From positions 280,582-344,581 of the forward strand of contig NZ_JASIRT010000003.1 of NCBI RefSeq assembly GCF_030063475.1: 64,000 nt of DNA, written 5' to 3'. The position numbers and the translations under genes are program-made. The number at the start of each line of letters is the position of its first letter. Positions within the stretch are counted from its first letter, which is position 1. The notes beneath the pieces are model-generated. The model was not told the DNA's origin and did not search any database. It saw only the letters and a list, made by a program, of their open reading frames with translations. Origin of the DNA: Roseomonas sp. E05. GTDB lineage: Bacteria > Pseudomonadota > Alphaproteobacteria > Acetobacterales > Acetobacteraceae. Below, piece by piece: positions 43,498 through 52,560 of the stretch.

Positions 43498-43661
43498 CCG
43501 AGGCAGTGCCTCGGACCTTCCAAACCCCCTCCTTTTTCTGCCAGTTTCCGGCTTCACGCTCGCGCCGGGGCTGCGGCAGTCCCGGCGCGAGCGTGAAGCC
43601 GGCGCCGTAAACGGATGAAAGAAAGAATTGGGGGTCCGGGGGAGAATTCATTCTCCCCCGG
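43498..43661. repeat. Cluster of large intergenic hairpins (includes repeat copy C)
   Basis: Three features. CCGAGGCA-G-TGCCTCGG at 43498-43514. A 22-bp perfect inverted repeat, arms 43548-43569 and 43581-43602, 11-base spacer. Then CCGGGGGAGAA/TTCTCCCCCGG at 43636-43661. The last, read on the minus strand, is followed by ACCCCC as in the other copies. They lie between converging SOD and LrgB genes, so transcript ends are the likely role. Confidence 0.6.
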
Positions 43662-43670
43662 CTGCCTTTG

Positions 43671-44390
43671 TCAGCCCGCGAAGAAGCGCCAGACCAGCGG
43701 CAGCAGCAGCGCCGTGGCCAGCGCGTTCAACCCCATGCCGAGGCCGCTGAAGGCGCCGGCCGTGGTGTTCACCGAGATTGCCCGCGCCGTGCCGAGGCCA
43801 TGCGCGGCGGTGCCCATCGCCAGGCCGCGGGCGCGCCAGTCGCGGATGCGCGCGGCGTTCAGCACCAGCGGGCCGAGCGTCGCGCCCACCACGCCGGAGG
43901 CCAGCACCACCGTCGCGGTGAGGCCGGGCAGGCCGCCGATCTGCTCGGCGATGCCCATGGCGACCGGGGTGGTGACGGAGCGCGGCGCCAGGCTCGCCAC
44001 CACGGCGGGGGAGGCGCCGAAGGCCCAGCCCAGCGCCACGCCCACCCCCGCCGCCACCGCGCCGCCCGAGACCACCGCCAGCAGTGCCGCCGGGGCGGAG
44101 GCGCGGACATGGCCCCATTGGCGGTAGAGCGGCACCGCCAGCGCCACCGTGGCCGGGCCGAGCAGGAAATGGACGAACTGCGCGCCCTCGAAATAGGCGC
44201 GGTACTCGACCCCGCTGACGAGCAGCAGCGCCACCAGGATGGCCACCGCGAAGACCACCGGATTGGCCGCCGGATGCCAGCGGCACAGGGCAGCGAGCTT
44301 CAGCCCCGCCATCCAGGCGAGCAGGGTGGCGGTCAGCGCCGCCAGCGGGTCGCGGGCGAGATAGACCCAGATCTGCGCGAGATCGATCAT
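43671..44390 (-). CDS. LrgB/CidB-family membrane protein
   Basis: 239 residues with about seven to eight hydrophobic helices and the LrgB signatures RSVTTPVAMGIAEQIGGLPG and MGTAAHGLGTARAI. With LrgA it is considered a holin-like or pyruvate/organic-acid transport system controlling cell lysis. Start overlaps the LrgA-like stop by one base. Confidence 0.92.
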   Translation of the reverse strand: MIDLAQIWVYLARDPLAALTATLLAWMAGLKLAALCRWHPAANPVVFAVAILVALLLVSGVEYRAYFEGAQFVHFLLGPATVALAVPLYRQWGHVRASAPAALLAVVSGGAVAAGVGVALGWAFGASPAVVASLAPRSVTTPVAMGIAEQIGGLPGLTATVVLASGVVGATLGPLVLNAARIRDWRARGLAMGTAAHGLGTARAISVNTTAGAFSGLGMGLNALATALLLPLVWRFFAG

Positions 44391-44761
44391 CAGCCGAAGC
44401 GCCGCATCAGCGCCTGCGCCACCCGCCCGGTGAAGGCGATGCAGAGCAGCGTGCCCGCCACGATGGCGAGCGAGAGTGGCGCCCAACTGCGCGCCAGTTG
44501 CGGCCCATAGACCACGACGCCGACCCCGGCAGGCACGAAGAGCAGGCCGAGATTGCCGAGCAGCGTGTCGGCCACCTGCCCGAGGCCGGGTGCACCGGGA
44601 TCGGGGCGGGGGGCGCCGGGCCAGAACTGGTCGCGCAGCAGCAGGCCGGCGAACAGCAGCGCCATGCCGATCACCGGGCCGGGCACCGGAAGGTGCAGGG
44701 CGCGCGCCAGCACCTCGCCGACGAACTGGCAGCAGAGCAGGGTGGCAAGGCCTTGGATCAT
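44390..44761 (-). CDS. LrgA/CidA-family holin-like membrane protein
   Basis: 123 residues, four membrane helices, with LHLPVPGPVIGMALLFAGLL and NLGLLFVPAGVGVV typical of the family. ATG 44761 is chosen because GGAGG lies just upstream; a much longer frame starting at 45142 would run through the noncoding leader. It partners the LrgB-like protein. Confidence 0.9.
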   Translation of the reverse strand: MIQGLATLLCCQFVGEVLARALHLPVPGPVIGMALLFAGLLLRDQFWPGAPRPDPGAPGLGQVADTLLGNLGLLFVPAGVGVVVYGPQLARSWAPLSLAIVAGTLLCIAFTGRVAQALMRRFG

Positions 44762-44904
44762 GGCTGTGCCTCCGCGGCAGGGCGCGGCGGGACGGCAGGG
44801 GAATGGTCGAGAAGCATGGGGAGTCCGGCCGGTCGGGGAATGGGAGCCGATTGTCCCCCCGTCAGGCACGGCCGATCCACCCCTGTCCGCGCAGGGCTGA
44901 TGAG

Positions 44905-45035
44905 AAAAAAGGGCAGGTTCCCAGGGGAACCTGCCCAAGTGAGGACCGCACCGGGAGGACAGTGGTGCGGGGGGCGCCGGCAGAGAGGGCCGGCACCGGA
45001 TCGGGAGAGACAGGGCTTCGGGAATGGAGCCCACA
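44905..45035 (-). ncRNA. Structured noncoding RNA candidate ending in a strong terminator, upstream of the LrgA/LrgB operon
   Basis: On the minus strand, four hairpins in succession: 45032-45013 (GGGCT/AGCCC), 44997-44973 (9-bp stem, one wobble), 44970-44946 (CCGCACC/GGTGCGG) and the terminator 44936-44911 (12-bp perfect stem GGGCAGGTTCCC/GGGAACCTGCCC with CT loop) then six T (44910-44905). The loop of the third hairpin contains CCTCCC and the second CCTCTCT, i.e. anti-Shine-Dalgarno-like. It could be a trans-acting sRNA or an attenuator leader of the downstream genes. No promoter could be fixed, and the 5' end is estimated. Confidence 0.55.
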
Positions 45036-45171
45036 GTCATTCTGGCGCGCGAATGTTGACAGTGCGTTTCCCGCCGGCCGGCGAGGCATGAAAAACCTCG
45101 CGACGCGCGCCCGCCCCTTGCGGCCGGGCGCAACCTCGCCAAGGCTGCGGCGCGATGTGGAGTGAGGCGGA

Positions 45172-46074
45172 ATGAGCAAGGCGGTTGTCATCAGCGAGGT
45201 CGCGCCGCGCGACGGGTTGCAGTCCATCGGCCCCTTCGTGCCGACGGAAACGAAGGTGGCCATGGTGCGGGCGCTCTATGAGGCCGGCGTGCGGCGCATG
45301 GAGGTGGGCAGCTTCGTCAGTCCGCGCCACGTGCCGCAGATGGCCGACACGGCGGAGGTGCTGAAGGCGGCCAAGCAACTCCCCGGCCTGGAATGCACCG
45401 TGCTGGTGCCGAACCGGAAGGGCTTCGACCTGGCGATGGAAGCCGGCGCCGACCGGCTTGGCTTCTTCATGTCGGTGACCGAGGCGCACAACCGCGCCAA
45501 TCTCAACCGCAGCCGCGCCGACAGCCTGGCGGAGCTTTCCGCGCTGGTGCGGGAGGGCGCGGCGGCCGGGGTGGCGATGCGGTTCAATCTCTCCTGCGCC
45601 TTCCACTGCCCCTTCGAGGGCGTGGTGCCGGTGGATGAGGCGGTGGACATGGTGGAACGGGTCTTCTCGCTCGACCCCGCGATGGAGATCGGCATCGCCG
45701 ACACCACGGGCAATGCGGCGCCGGACCAGGTGGCGGCGGTGTTCCGCCACGCGCTGGCCTCCTGGGGCAATCCCTTCGCCTTCCACGGCCACGACACCTA
45801 CGGGATGGGGCTTGCCAACGCGTTGGCCGCCTATGAGGTGGGCTGCCGCATATTTGACGCGGCGGCGGGGGGGCTGGGCGGCTGTCCCTTCGCCCCCGGT
45901 GCCACCGGCAACACCGCCACCGAGGATCTGGCCTGGATGTTCCGCCGCATGGGGGTCGCCACCGGGCTGGACTGGGAGAAGCTGCTGGCGGCGGCCGATC
46001 TCTGCGCCGCGGTGCCCGGCGGGCAGCCCGGCGGGCGGGTGCGCGGCGTGCCGGGCGCGCGCGCGGCGGCCTGA
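45172..46074 (+). CDS. Hydroxymethylglutaryl-CoA lyase family protein
   Basis: 300 residues, TIM-barrel of the HMG-CoA lyase/isopropylmalate synthase group. N-terminal EVAPRDGLQSIGPFVPTETK and the catalytic loop AAGGLGGCPFAPGATGNTATED with its Cys are HMGCL hallmarks. It cleaves HMG-CoA to acetoacetate and acetyl-CoA in leucine catabolism; methylthio- or other 3-hydroxy-acyl lyases share the fold. No other leucine-pathway gene is next to it. Confidence 0.93.
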   Translation: MSKAVVISEVAPRDGLQSIGPFVPTETKVAMVRALYEAGVRRMEVGSFVSPRHVPQMADTAEVLKAAKQLPGLECTVLVPNRKGFDLAMEAGADRLGFFMSVTEAHNRANLNRSRADSLAELSALVREGAAAGVAMRFNLSCAFHCPFEGVVPVDEAVDMVERVFSLDPAMEIGIADTTGNAAPDQVAAVFRHALASWGNPFAFHGHDTYGMGLANALAAYEVGCRIFDAAAGGLGGCPFAPGATGNTATEDLAWMFRRMGVATGLDWEKLLAAADLCAAVPGGQPGGRVRGVPGARAAA

Positions 46075-46091
46075 ACGCGCCGGCAGGGGGG

Positions 46092-46598
46092 ATGGGGAAC
46101 ACGATGCGGCGCTGGCTGCTTCTGCTGTCCTTGCTGCTGCCCGCCGCCTGCGGCGGCACGCCACGCGGTCCGGTGCTGGGCGCGGCGGCGCTGCGCGAGC
46201 CGGTGAGCTGCGTACCTTATGCCCGCGCCCGCTCCGGCGTGGACCTGCGCGGCGACGCCTGGGAGTGGTGGGACGCCGCTGCCGGCCTCTACGAGCGGGG
46301 CCACACCCCGCGGCCGGGCAGCGTGCTGGTCCTCGCCCGCTCCGGCCGGTTGCGGGAGGGGCATCTCTCGGTAGTGACGCGGGTGCTCTCCGCCCGCGAG
46401 ATCCGCGTGGACCACGCCAACTGGGCCAATGGCAGCGCCAAGGGCCGCATCGCCAGGGACCAGCCGGTGGTGGACGTCTCGCCGGACAACGACTGGTCGC
46501 TGGTCCGGGTCTGGTACCCGCCGGTCGGCGACTATGGCCGCACCGCCTACCTGGTGGCGGGCTTCGTGCATGGCAGGCCGGTGCTCGCGGGGCGTTGA
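46092..46598 (+). CDS. CHAP-domain lipoprotein
   Basis: 168 residues. Lipoprotein signal RRWLLLLSLLLPAACG precedes a CHAP domain with the nucleophile Cys in EPVSCVPYARARSG and the His in REGHLSVVTRVLS. CHAP proteins are papain-like amidases of peptidoglycan cross-links or glutathionylspermidine. The surface-attached enzyme probably acts on the cell wall. It sits 17 bases after the HMG-CoA-lyase gene. Confidence 0.88.
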   Translation: MGNTMRRWLLLLSLLLPAACGGTPRGPVLGAAALREPVSCVPYARARSGVDLRGDAWEWWDAAAGLYERGHTPRPGSVLVLARSGRLREGHLSVVTRVLSAREIRVDHANWANGSAKGRIARDQPVVDVSPDNDWSLVRVWYPPVGDYGRTAYLVAGFVHGRPVLAGR

Positions 46599-46665
46599 AC
46601 GGGCTGGACGGGGCCGCCGCGCCATGCTGCAAGCGGGGCAAAGGCCAGGAAGAGGACCCGCCATC

Positions 46666-47640
46666 ATGCTGCCCCGCCGCTCGCTGCTCGCCCTCGGACC
46701 TGCTTTGCTCGCCGCGCCGCATGTCGCGCGCGCCCAGGCGGCCTGGCCGGAACGGCCGGTGCGCTTCATCGTGCCCTTTCCCGGCGGCTCCACGCCCGAC
46801 CTGACCGGCCGCTTCGTTGCATCGCATTTCAGCGACGTCTTCGGCCAGCCCTTCGTGGTGGAGAACCGCGCTGGCGCGGGCGGCAATATCGGCACCGACG
46901 TGGTGGCCAAGGCGACCGACGGCCATACCATCGGCCTTTCCATCAACGGCCCGCTGGCCACCGCCCCGGCGCTCTATCCGAGCCTGCCCTATGACCCGAC
47001 CAGGGACCTGAAGATCGTCTCGCTGCTGGTGCGCGGCGGGCAGGTGCTGGCGGTGAACCCGAAGCTGCCGGTGAAGGACTTCGCCAGCTTCGTCGCCTAT
47101 GCCAAGGCGCACCCGACCGAGCTGACCTTCGGCTCGGTGGGCGCCGGCTCGGGCGGGCACCTGGCGATGGAGGACATCAAGGCGCGCACCGGCATCAAGC
47201 TGGAGCACGTGCCCTACAAGGGCTTCGGCCAGGCGACGCTGGACCTGGTGGCCGGGCGCATCAGCGCGACGGTGGCCACCGCCGCCGCCGTGCTGCCGCA
47301 GATCCAGGAAGGCTCGCTGCGCGCCCTGGCCGTCACCTCCGAGAAGCGCATGCCGCAGCTTCCGGAAGTGCCGACCCTGGCCGAGGCGGGATTGCCGGAC
47401 GCCACCTCCTACGGCTGGCAGGCGCTGATCGTGCCCACCGGCACGCCCGAGGAGCGGGTGGACCGCTTCGCCCGCGAGGCGCGCGTGGCGCTGGCCACGC
47501 CGAAGGCGGAGCAGGCGATGACAGCCTCCGCCTTCGAGGTGGTGACCGGCACGCCGGAGGAGGCGGCCGCCTTCGTGCAGGCCGAGAGCCAGCGCTGGGG
47601 CGAGGTGATCCGCCGCCTCGGCCTCAAGCTGGAAGGCTGA
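46666..47640 (+). CDS. Tripartite tricarboxylate transporter binding protein (Bug family)
   Basis: 324 residues. A twin-arginine-like or Sec leader (RRSLLALGPALLAAPHVARA) precedes the Bug fold: WPERPVRFIVPFPGGSTPDL and FVVENRAGAGGNIGTDVVAK. These bind carboxylates in the periplasm; no TctA/TctB membrane genes are nearby, as is common for Bug proteins. ATG 46666 is preferred over 46624 because GGAAGAGGA sits about 10 bases upstream. Confidence 0.92.
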   Translation: MLPRRSLLALGPALLAAPHVARAQAAWPERPVRFIVPFPGGSTPDLTGRFVASHFSDVFGQPFVVENRAGAGGNIGTDVVAKATDGHTIGLSINGPLATAPALYPSLPYDPTRDLKIVSLLVRGGQVLAVNPKLPVKDFASFVAYAKAHPTELTFGSVGAGSGGHLAMEDIKARTGIKLEHVPYKGFGQATLDLVAGRISATVATAAAVLPQIQEGSLRALAVTSEKRMPQLPEVPTLAEAGLPDATSYGWQALIVPTGTPEERVDRFAREARVALATPKAEQAMTASAFEVVTGTPEEAAAFVQAESQRWGEVIRRLGLKLEG

Positions 47641-47689
47641 GGCCGGGGCGCCTCTCGCAACGCAGCAGGGCGGCGCCCATCTTCCGGGG

Positions 47690-48622
47690 ATGATACCCCG
47701 CCGCACGACGCTCGCCCTGCCCTTCCTGCTCGCTGCCGGCACCGCCCGCGCGCAGGAGGCCGAACGGCAGGACTGGACCGACCCTGCCCGCGACCGCACC
47801 CTGCCGGTGTTGCTGCGCTGGCCCGAGGAGGGCAGGGGGCCGGTGCCGCTGGTGCTGGTCTCGCACGGGCTGGGCGGCTCGCGCGAGGGGCTGGCCTATC
47901 TCGGCGAGGCGCTGGCGACGGCCGGCTTCGCCGCGCTCCACCTCCAGCATCCCGGCACCGATGACAGCCTCTGGCGCGGCGCGGCCGACCGGCGCCTCTC
48001 CTTCGCCGCAGCCATCAGCGATGCGCGGCGGGCGCTCGACCGCTTGCAGGACGCCATCTTCGTGCTGGACGAGGTGCAGCGCCGCCCGGAGCTGGCCGGA
48101 CGGGTCGATCCGGCGCGGCTGGGCATCGCCGGACATTCCTACGGCGCCTGGCTGGTGCAGCACATGCTGGGCGAGCGCATTCCGGGTGGCGACCGTGGCC
48201 TGACGCTGCCGGACCCGCGGCTTTCGGCGGGCATCGCCCTCTCCCCGGTGCCCTCCGCCGGCCTGCCGCCGGCGCTCGCCTTCGCCCGCGTGAAGGCGCC
48301 GATGCTGCACGTGACGGGTACGCTGGACGACACCTGGGTGGATGGCACCCGCGCGGCAGAGCGGCGCATCCCCTTCGATGCCATCGCCGCGCCCGGCGCG
48401 CTGGCAGTGCTGGAGGGCGCCACCCATGCCAGCTTCGCCGGCGAGGCGGGGGCTGGCGCGCGCTGGGAGGAGGCGACCTACCATCCGCGCGTGGCCGGCC
48501 TTGCCGTCACCTTCCTGCGCGGCCTATGGCGGGACGACGCGGCGGCGCGGCAGTTCCTTCGCGAGGGCGCGCCGGAGCTGCTGGCGCCGGGCGACGTGCT
48601 GGAAACCAAGGGCCTGGGATGA
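47690..48622 (+). CDS. Alpha/beta hydrolase, exported
   Basis: 310 residues. A signal peptide (RRTTLALPFLLAAGTARAQ) precedes an alpha/beta-hydrolase domain: PVPLVLVSHGLGGSREGLAY, nucleophile Ser in IAGHSYGAW, and a late His in GATHASF. The layout resembles platelet-activating-factor acetylhydrolase or dienelactone-hydrolase-like enzymes. Substrate unknown. Next is rnhB, starting directly after the stop. Confidence 0.85.
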   Translation: MIPRRTTLALPFLLAAGTARAQEAERQDWTDPARDRTLPVLLRWPEEGRGPVPLVLVSHGLGGSREGLAYLGEALATAGFAALHLQHPGTDDSLWRGAADRRLSFAAAISDARRALDRLQDAIFVLDEVQRRPELAGRVDPARLGIAGHSYGAWLVQHMLGERIPGGDRGLTLPDPRLSAGIALSPVPSAGLPPALAFARVKAPMLHVTGTLDDTWVDGTRAAERRIPFDAIAAPGALAVLEGATHASFAGEAGAGARWEEATYHPRVAGLAVTFLRGLWRDDAAARQFLREGAPELLAPGDVLETKGLG

Positions 48623-49249
48623 ATGCCGGACTATTCGCTGGAGCGCGAAGCAGGCGGGCGCGTCGCCGGCGTGGACGAGGTCGGGCGCGGGCCGCTGGCC
48701 GGGCCTGTGGTCGCGGCGGCGGTGGTGTTCCGCACCGCGCCGCCCGATGATCTCGCGCGGCTGCTGGACGACAGCAAGAAGCTCGACGCGGCGCGGCGCG
48801 AGACGGCCTGCGTGGCGCTGCAATCCGCAGCCCGCGCCGACCTGCTGGATTTCGCCCTCGGCGCCGCCAGCGCCGCCGAGATCGGCCGCATCAACATCCT
48901 CCGCGCCACGCATCTGGCGATGCGGCGCGCCGTCCTGCGCCTGCCGGTGCTGCCCGACCTCGCGCTGGTGGACGGCAATGCCGCGCCGGGCCTGCCCTGC
49001 GCCGTGCGCTGCGTGGTGAAGGGCGATGCGACGAGCCTTTCCATCGCCGCCGCCTCGATCATCGCCAAGGTGACGCGCGACCGCGCCATGGCGCGGCTCG
49101 ATCGCCGCTGGCCCGGCTACGGCTTCGCGCGCCATGCCGGCTACCCCACGCCGCAACACCGCGCGGCGCTGCTGCAACTGGGCGCCTCGCCGCATCACCG
49201 CCGCGGCTTCGCGCCGGTGGACCAGCTCGCCCTTCTCCGAACTTCCTGA
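48623..49249 (+). CDS. rnhB: Ribonuclease HII
   Basis: 208 residues. Contains the hallmark [19 protein letters not shown] with its Asp-Glu catalytic pair (D18, E19), DSKKLD and the C-terminal [10 protein letters not shown]. It removes ribonucleotides from RNA-DNA hybrids. It starts immediately after the hydrolase stop and is followed by ccrM, an adjacency seen in several alphaproteobacteria. Confidence 0.95.
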   Translation: MPDYSLEREAGGRVAGVDEVGRGPLAGPVVAAAVVFRTAPPDDLARLLDDSKKLDAARRETACVALQSAARADLLDFALGAASAAEIGRINILRATHLAMRRAVLRLPVLPDLALVDGNAAPGLPCAVRCVVKGDATSLSIAAASIIAKVTRDRAMARLDRRWPGYGFARHAGYPTPQHRAALLQLGASPHHRRGFAPVDQLALLRTS

Positions 49250-49258
49250 AAAAACTGC

Positions 49259-50420
<1,162 letters not shown>

Positions 50421-50747
50421 AGCCGCTCCTCTTCCTCTCCACCGATTCGCGATGCGCCGGCCGGCGACAAGCCCGGCAGCCTCGGCGCGCGGGGATTCCG
50501 CCAGAAGGATTGTGGCTGCAGGGATGCTGGCTCGGCATGGTTGTGGTCGTTCGAGTAACCCAACTGTGAGAGGATGGACTGTCCTCAACAATCCGAGAGC
50601 GTGCACCAAAGGATGGAGGCGTACTGTCTCCGGGCATCAGCGAAGCGGGCTGCGCGCCTAGCATGTGCGGTAGCAGGGTCCATCAGCGAGGACCTGCCCG
50701 TGGCACGCGGCGACCCGCCGGGCCGCGGCTGATCCTGGGAGAGTGCC
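50421..50747. other. Intergenic region before the first YD-repeat gene
   Basis: 327 bases. No convincing open frame, no tRNA and no strong hairpin was seen. A Shine-Dalgarno-like GGGAGAG lies just before the YD-repeat start at 50748. Base composition is slightly less GC-rich than the ccrM gene. Confidence 0.4.
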
Positions 50748-51821
50748 GTGAGTTACCAGCGAGAGTTCACCGACACCGCGGACCTGCAGCCGTGGTCGTC
50801 GCAGACCGTCTTCTACAACGACAGCGGACAGATCGAAGGGCGCTATCTGCTGCTTGATGCCGGCGGGCATGTCGAGGTCCAGTACGATGCGGCGGACCTC
50901 TCCGCGACGAGCAAGGTCACGCGCGACTTCGACACGGAGGGAACGCTGTGGCGGGAAACCACCAACTGGGATGACGGCCACCGCTCCGTCGTGCTGCACG
51001 ATGCGTCGGGCAGCGAGACGTGGAGCCGCGTCGCGGCCGACTACACGGCTTCCGGCGACCTCCTGAACCGCGTCGTGCAGTTCGATGACGGGCATTCCCT
51101 CACCACGGCCTATGACCGCGGCGACCAGTTTGACTGGACGATGCAGCGCACGACGCAGGGCACGCCGGACCGGCTCTACACCGTGGAGTACTCCTTCGAC
51201 GACGGACACCGCACCGTGCTGCAATACGACAGCGGTGGTCGCGACTGGACCTCGCAGGAGCGGAGCTACAACCCTGCGGGCGAACTGATCTCGGCCTCCA
51301 CCCAGTACGACGACCTGCGCTCGCTCTACGCCTGGTACGATGCCGGGGACCTGCACACCTGGTCACGGACAACGCAGACCGGCAGCTACCGTAACGACGA
51401 GATCAGCACGCGTGCGGTGGATTTCGACGATGGCGGTCATCTGGTGACGCGTATCGACCCGAATGGCTGGTCTGGCCAGCAGGCATCCTGGGCCGCGCAG
51501 GCGCGGGTGACGGACCTGCACAATGATCTCGCCTATTCCGTGCAGTTCAACGACGACCTGAGCCTGGTCGAGCGGCTCGGCGATGCCGGATGGCAGGTGG
51601 AGACCACGGCACAGGGCGCGGTGCAGCACCGCAGCCTCGATCTCGGCAACGGCGTTCTCCTCGCGCTCGACTATGACACGGCGCAGGCGCAGGACTGGAT
51701 GCTGTTGCTGACGCTGAGCGATGCGGGCGGGGGCGATGCCTTCTACGCCGCGGCCTTCGGCGACGACGGGGTGCTGCACCAGACGATGCTGCCCGAGCAG
51801 GCCTCCGACTGGATGGTGTGA
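50748..51821 (+). CDS. YD-type repeat protein, paralog 1
   Basis: 357 residues, hydrophilic, with no signal peptide, membrane helix or catalytic motif. A 16-residue N-cap (TDTADLQPW) is followed by six repeats of about 38 residues: x4-Y-x-x-x-G-x-L...FDDG...YD...W. This copy is the most degenerate of the three (for example one unit ends T instead of W, one has 43 residues). The C-cap has DLGNGVLLALDYDTAQAQDW. GTG start behind GGGAGAG. No Rhs core hallmark, toxin tail or adhesin anchor. Function unknown. Confidence 0.8.
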   Translation: MSYQREFTDTADLQPWSSQTVFYNDSGQIEGRYLLLDAGGHVEVQYDAADLSATSKVTRDFDTEGTLWRETTNWDDGHRSVVLHDASGSETWSRVAADYTASGDLLNRVVQFDDGHSLTTAYDRGDQFDWTMQRTTQGTPDRLYTVEYSFDDGHRTVLQYDSGGRDWTSQERSYNPAGELISASTQYDDLRSLYAWYDAGDLHTWSRTTQTGSYRNDEISTRAVDFDDGGHLVTRIDPNGWSGQQASWAAQARVTDLHNDLAYSVQFNDDLSLVERLGDAGWQVETTAQGAVQHRSLDLGNGVLLALDYDTAQAQDWMLLLTLSDAGGGDAFYAAAFGDDGVLHQTMLPEQASDWMV

Positions 51822-51867
51822 CGCACCGACGCCCTGACCCGCTCCGCCTCGCCCGCCACGGGCGGGG

Positions 51868-52098
51868 CTAGTGGTCGCGGCCGCGGCCGGTCTTCTCCTG
51901 CAGTTCGTCGATACGGCGGGAGGCATCCGCCTTGCTCAGCGTCTCGTCGAACGGCTCGCCGGCTTCCTCGCAGAGCGTTTTCAGGTAGCTCGCCTGCGCG
52001 CCGGTCATGCTCTCCTCACCCGTGGCCCAGTCAGCCGGGTCCTTCACGGTGTTGTTTGGCACGGTGTTGTCGGGTGGGTTGCTGGTCTTCCGGTCCAT
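51868..52098 (-). CDS. DUF3072-like small protein
   Basis: 76 residues from the ATG at 52098, which has GGAAGAG upstream; a longer start at 52137 is possible. Contains DPADWATGEESMTGAQASYL and CEEAGEPFDETLSKADASRR, the DUF3072 signature. Such proteins are short, acidic, with a helical core; function is unknown. It converges on paralog 1 and lies divergent from paralog 2. Confidence 0.85.
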   Translation of the reverse strand: MDRKTSNPPDNTVPNNTVKDPADWATGEESMTGAQASYLKTLCEEAGEPFDETLSKADASRRIDELQEKTGRGRDH

Positions 52099-52560
52099 GT
52101 CGGGGCTCTCTTCCGGTGAGGGGCGCTGGCGGGCCATTTCCTGTTCATGGCCTGTTCCAGAAGAACCGCTCGCCCAGACGGAGGTTGCAGCGCTTCGCTC
52201 CCGCCACCTGGGCTGGAATATCCGTTGAAGTTGTGTTGATCAGCGCGCGCCAAATGCACACTGCCGCGCGAGGCCTTCCGAGCGGCGGCGTGACAGTACG
52301 GCAGGCTCCTGAAATTTAAGCCGCTTTTCAGACCGGGCGGCTCTGGGCGGGGAGGGTGCACCAGGAGCGCGAAGGGTAAGGCGCCTCCTTCTCGCATAGA
52401 TTTCAACGAAGGGTGTTTTTACAGACACCCTTCTTCGCTTCATCTTCATCCCGTAATCCTTGGCTTGACTGTTTCTCGCCGGTTCTCCGGCTGAGGGGCA
52501 TCGTGCCGGGGAGAGCGTCACCAAGCCTGCGCTGCCCAGAAGAAATCAGGAGAGACAGCG
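52099..52560. other. Intergenic region before YD-repeat paralog 2
   Basis: 462 bases without a plausible gene. It holds a perfect 9-bp hairpin GAAGGGTGT/ACACCCTTC (52408-52416, 52425-52433) followed by TTCTTCG, which may be a weak terminator or an operator. The stretch is noticeably AT-richer than the rest of the window. Confidence 0.4.

Noticed and set aside
44905..45035. 6S RNA as the identity of the structured RNA.
   Set aside because: 6S is one long rod with a central bubble; here four separate local hairpins are seen, and the 5' and 3' ends do not pair.
45037..47799. A 920-codon minus-strand frame.
   Set aside because: It runs antisense through four well-supported genes and through the noncoding RNA candidate; no ribosome-binding site or domain.
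50658..51356. Minus-strand frame opposite YD-repeat paralog 1.
   Set aside because: Antisense shadow; the plus-strand frame has clear repeats and a ribosome-binding site.
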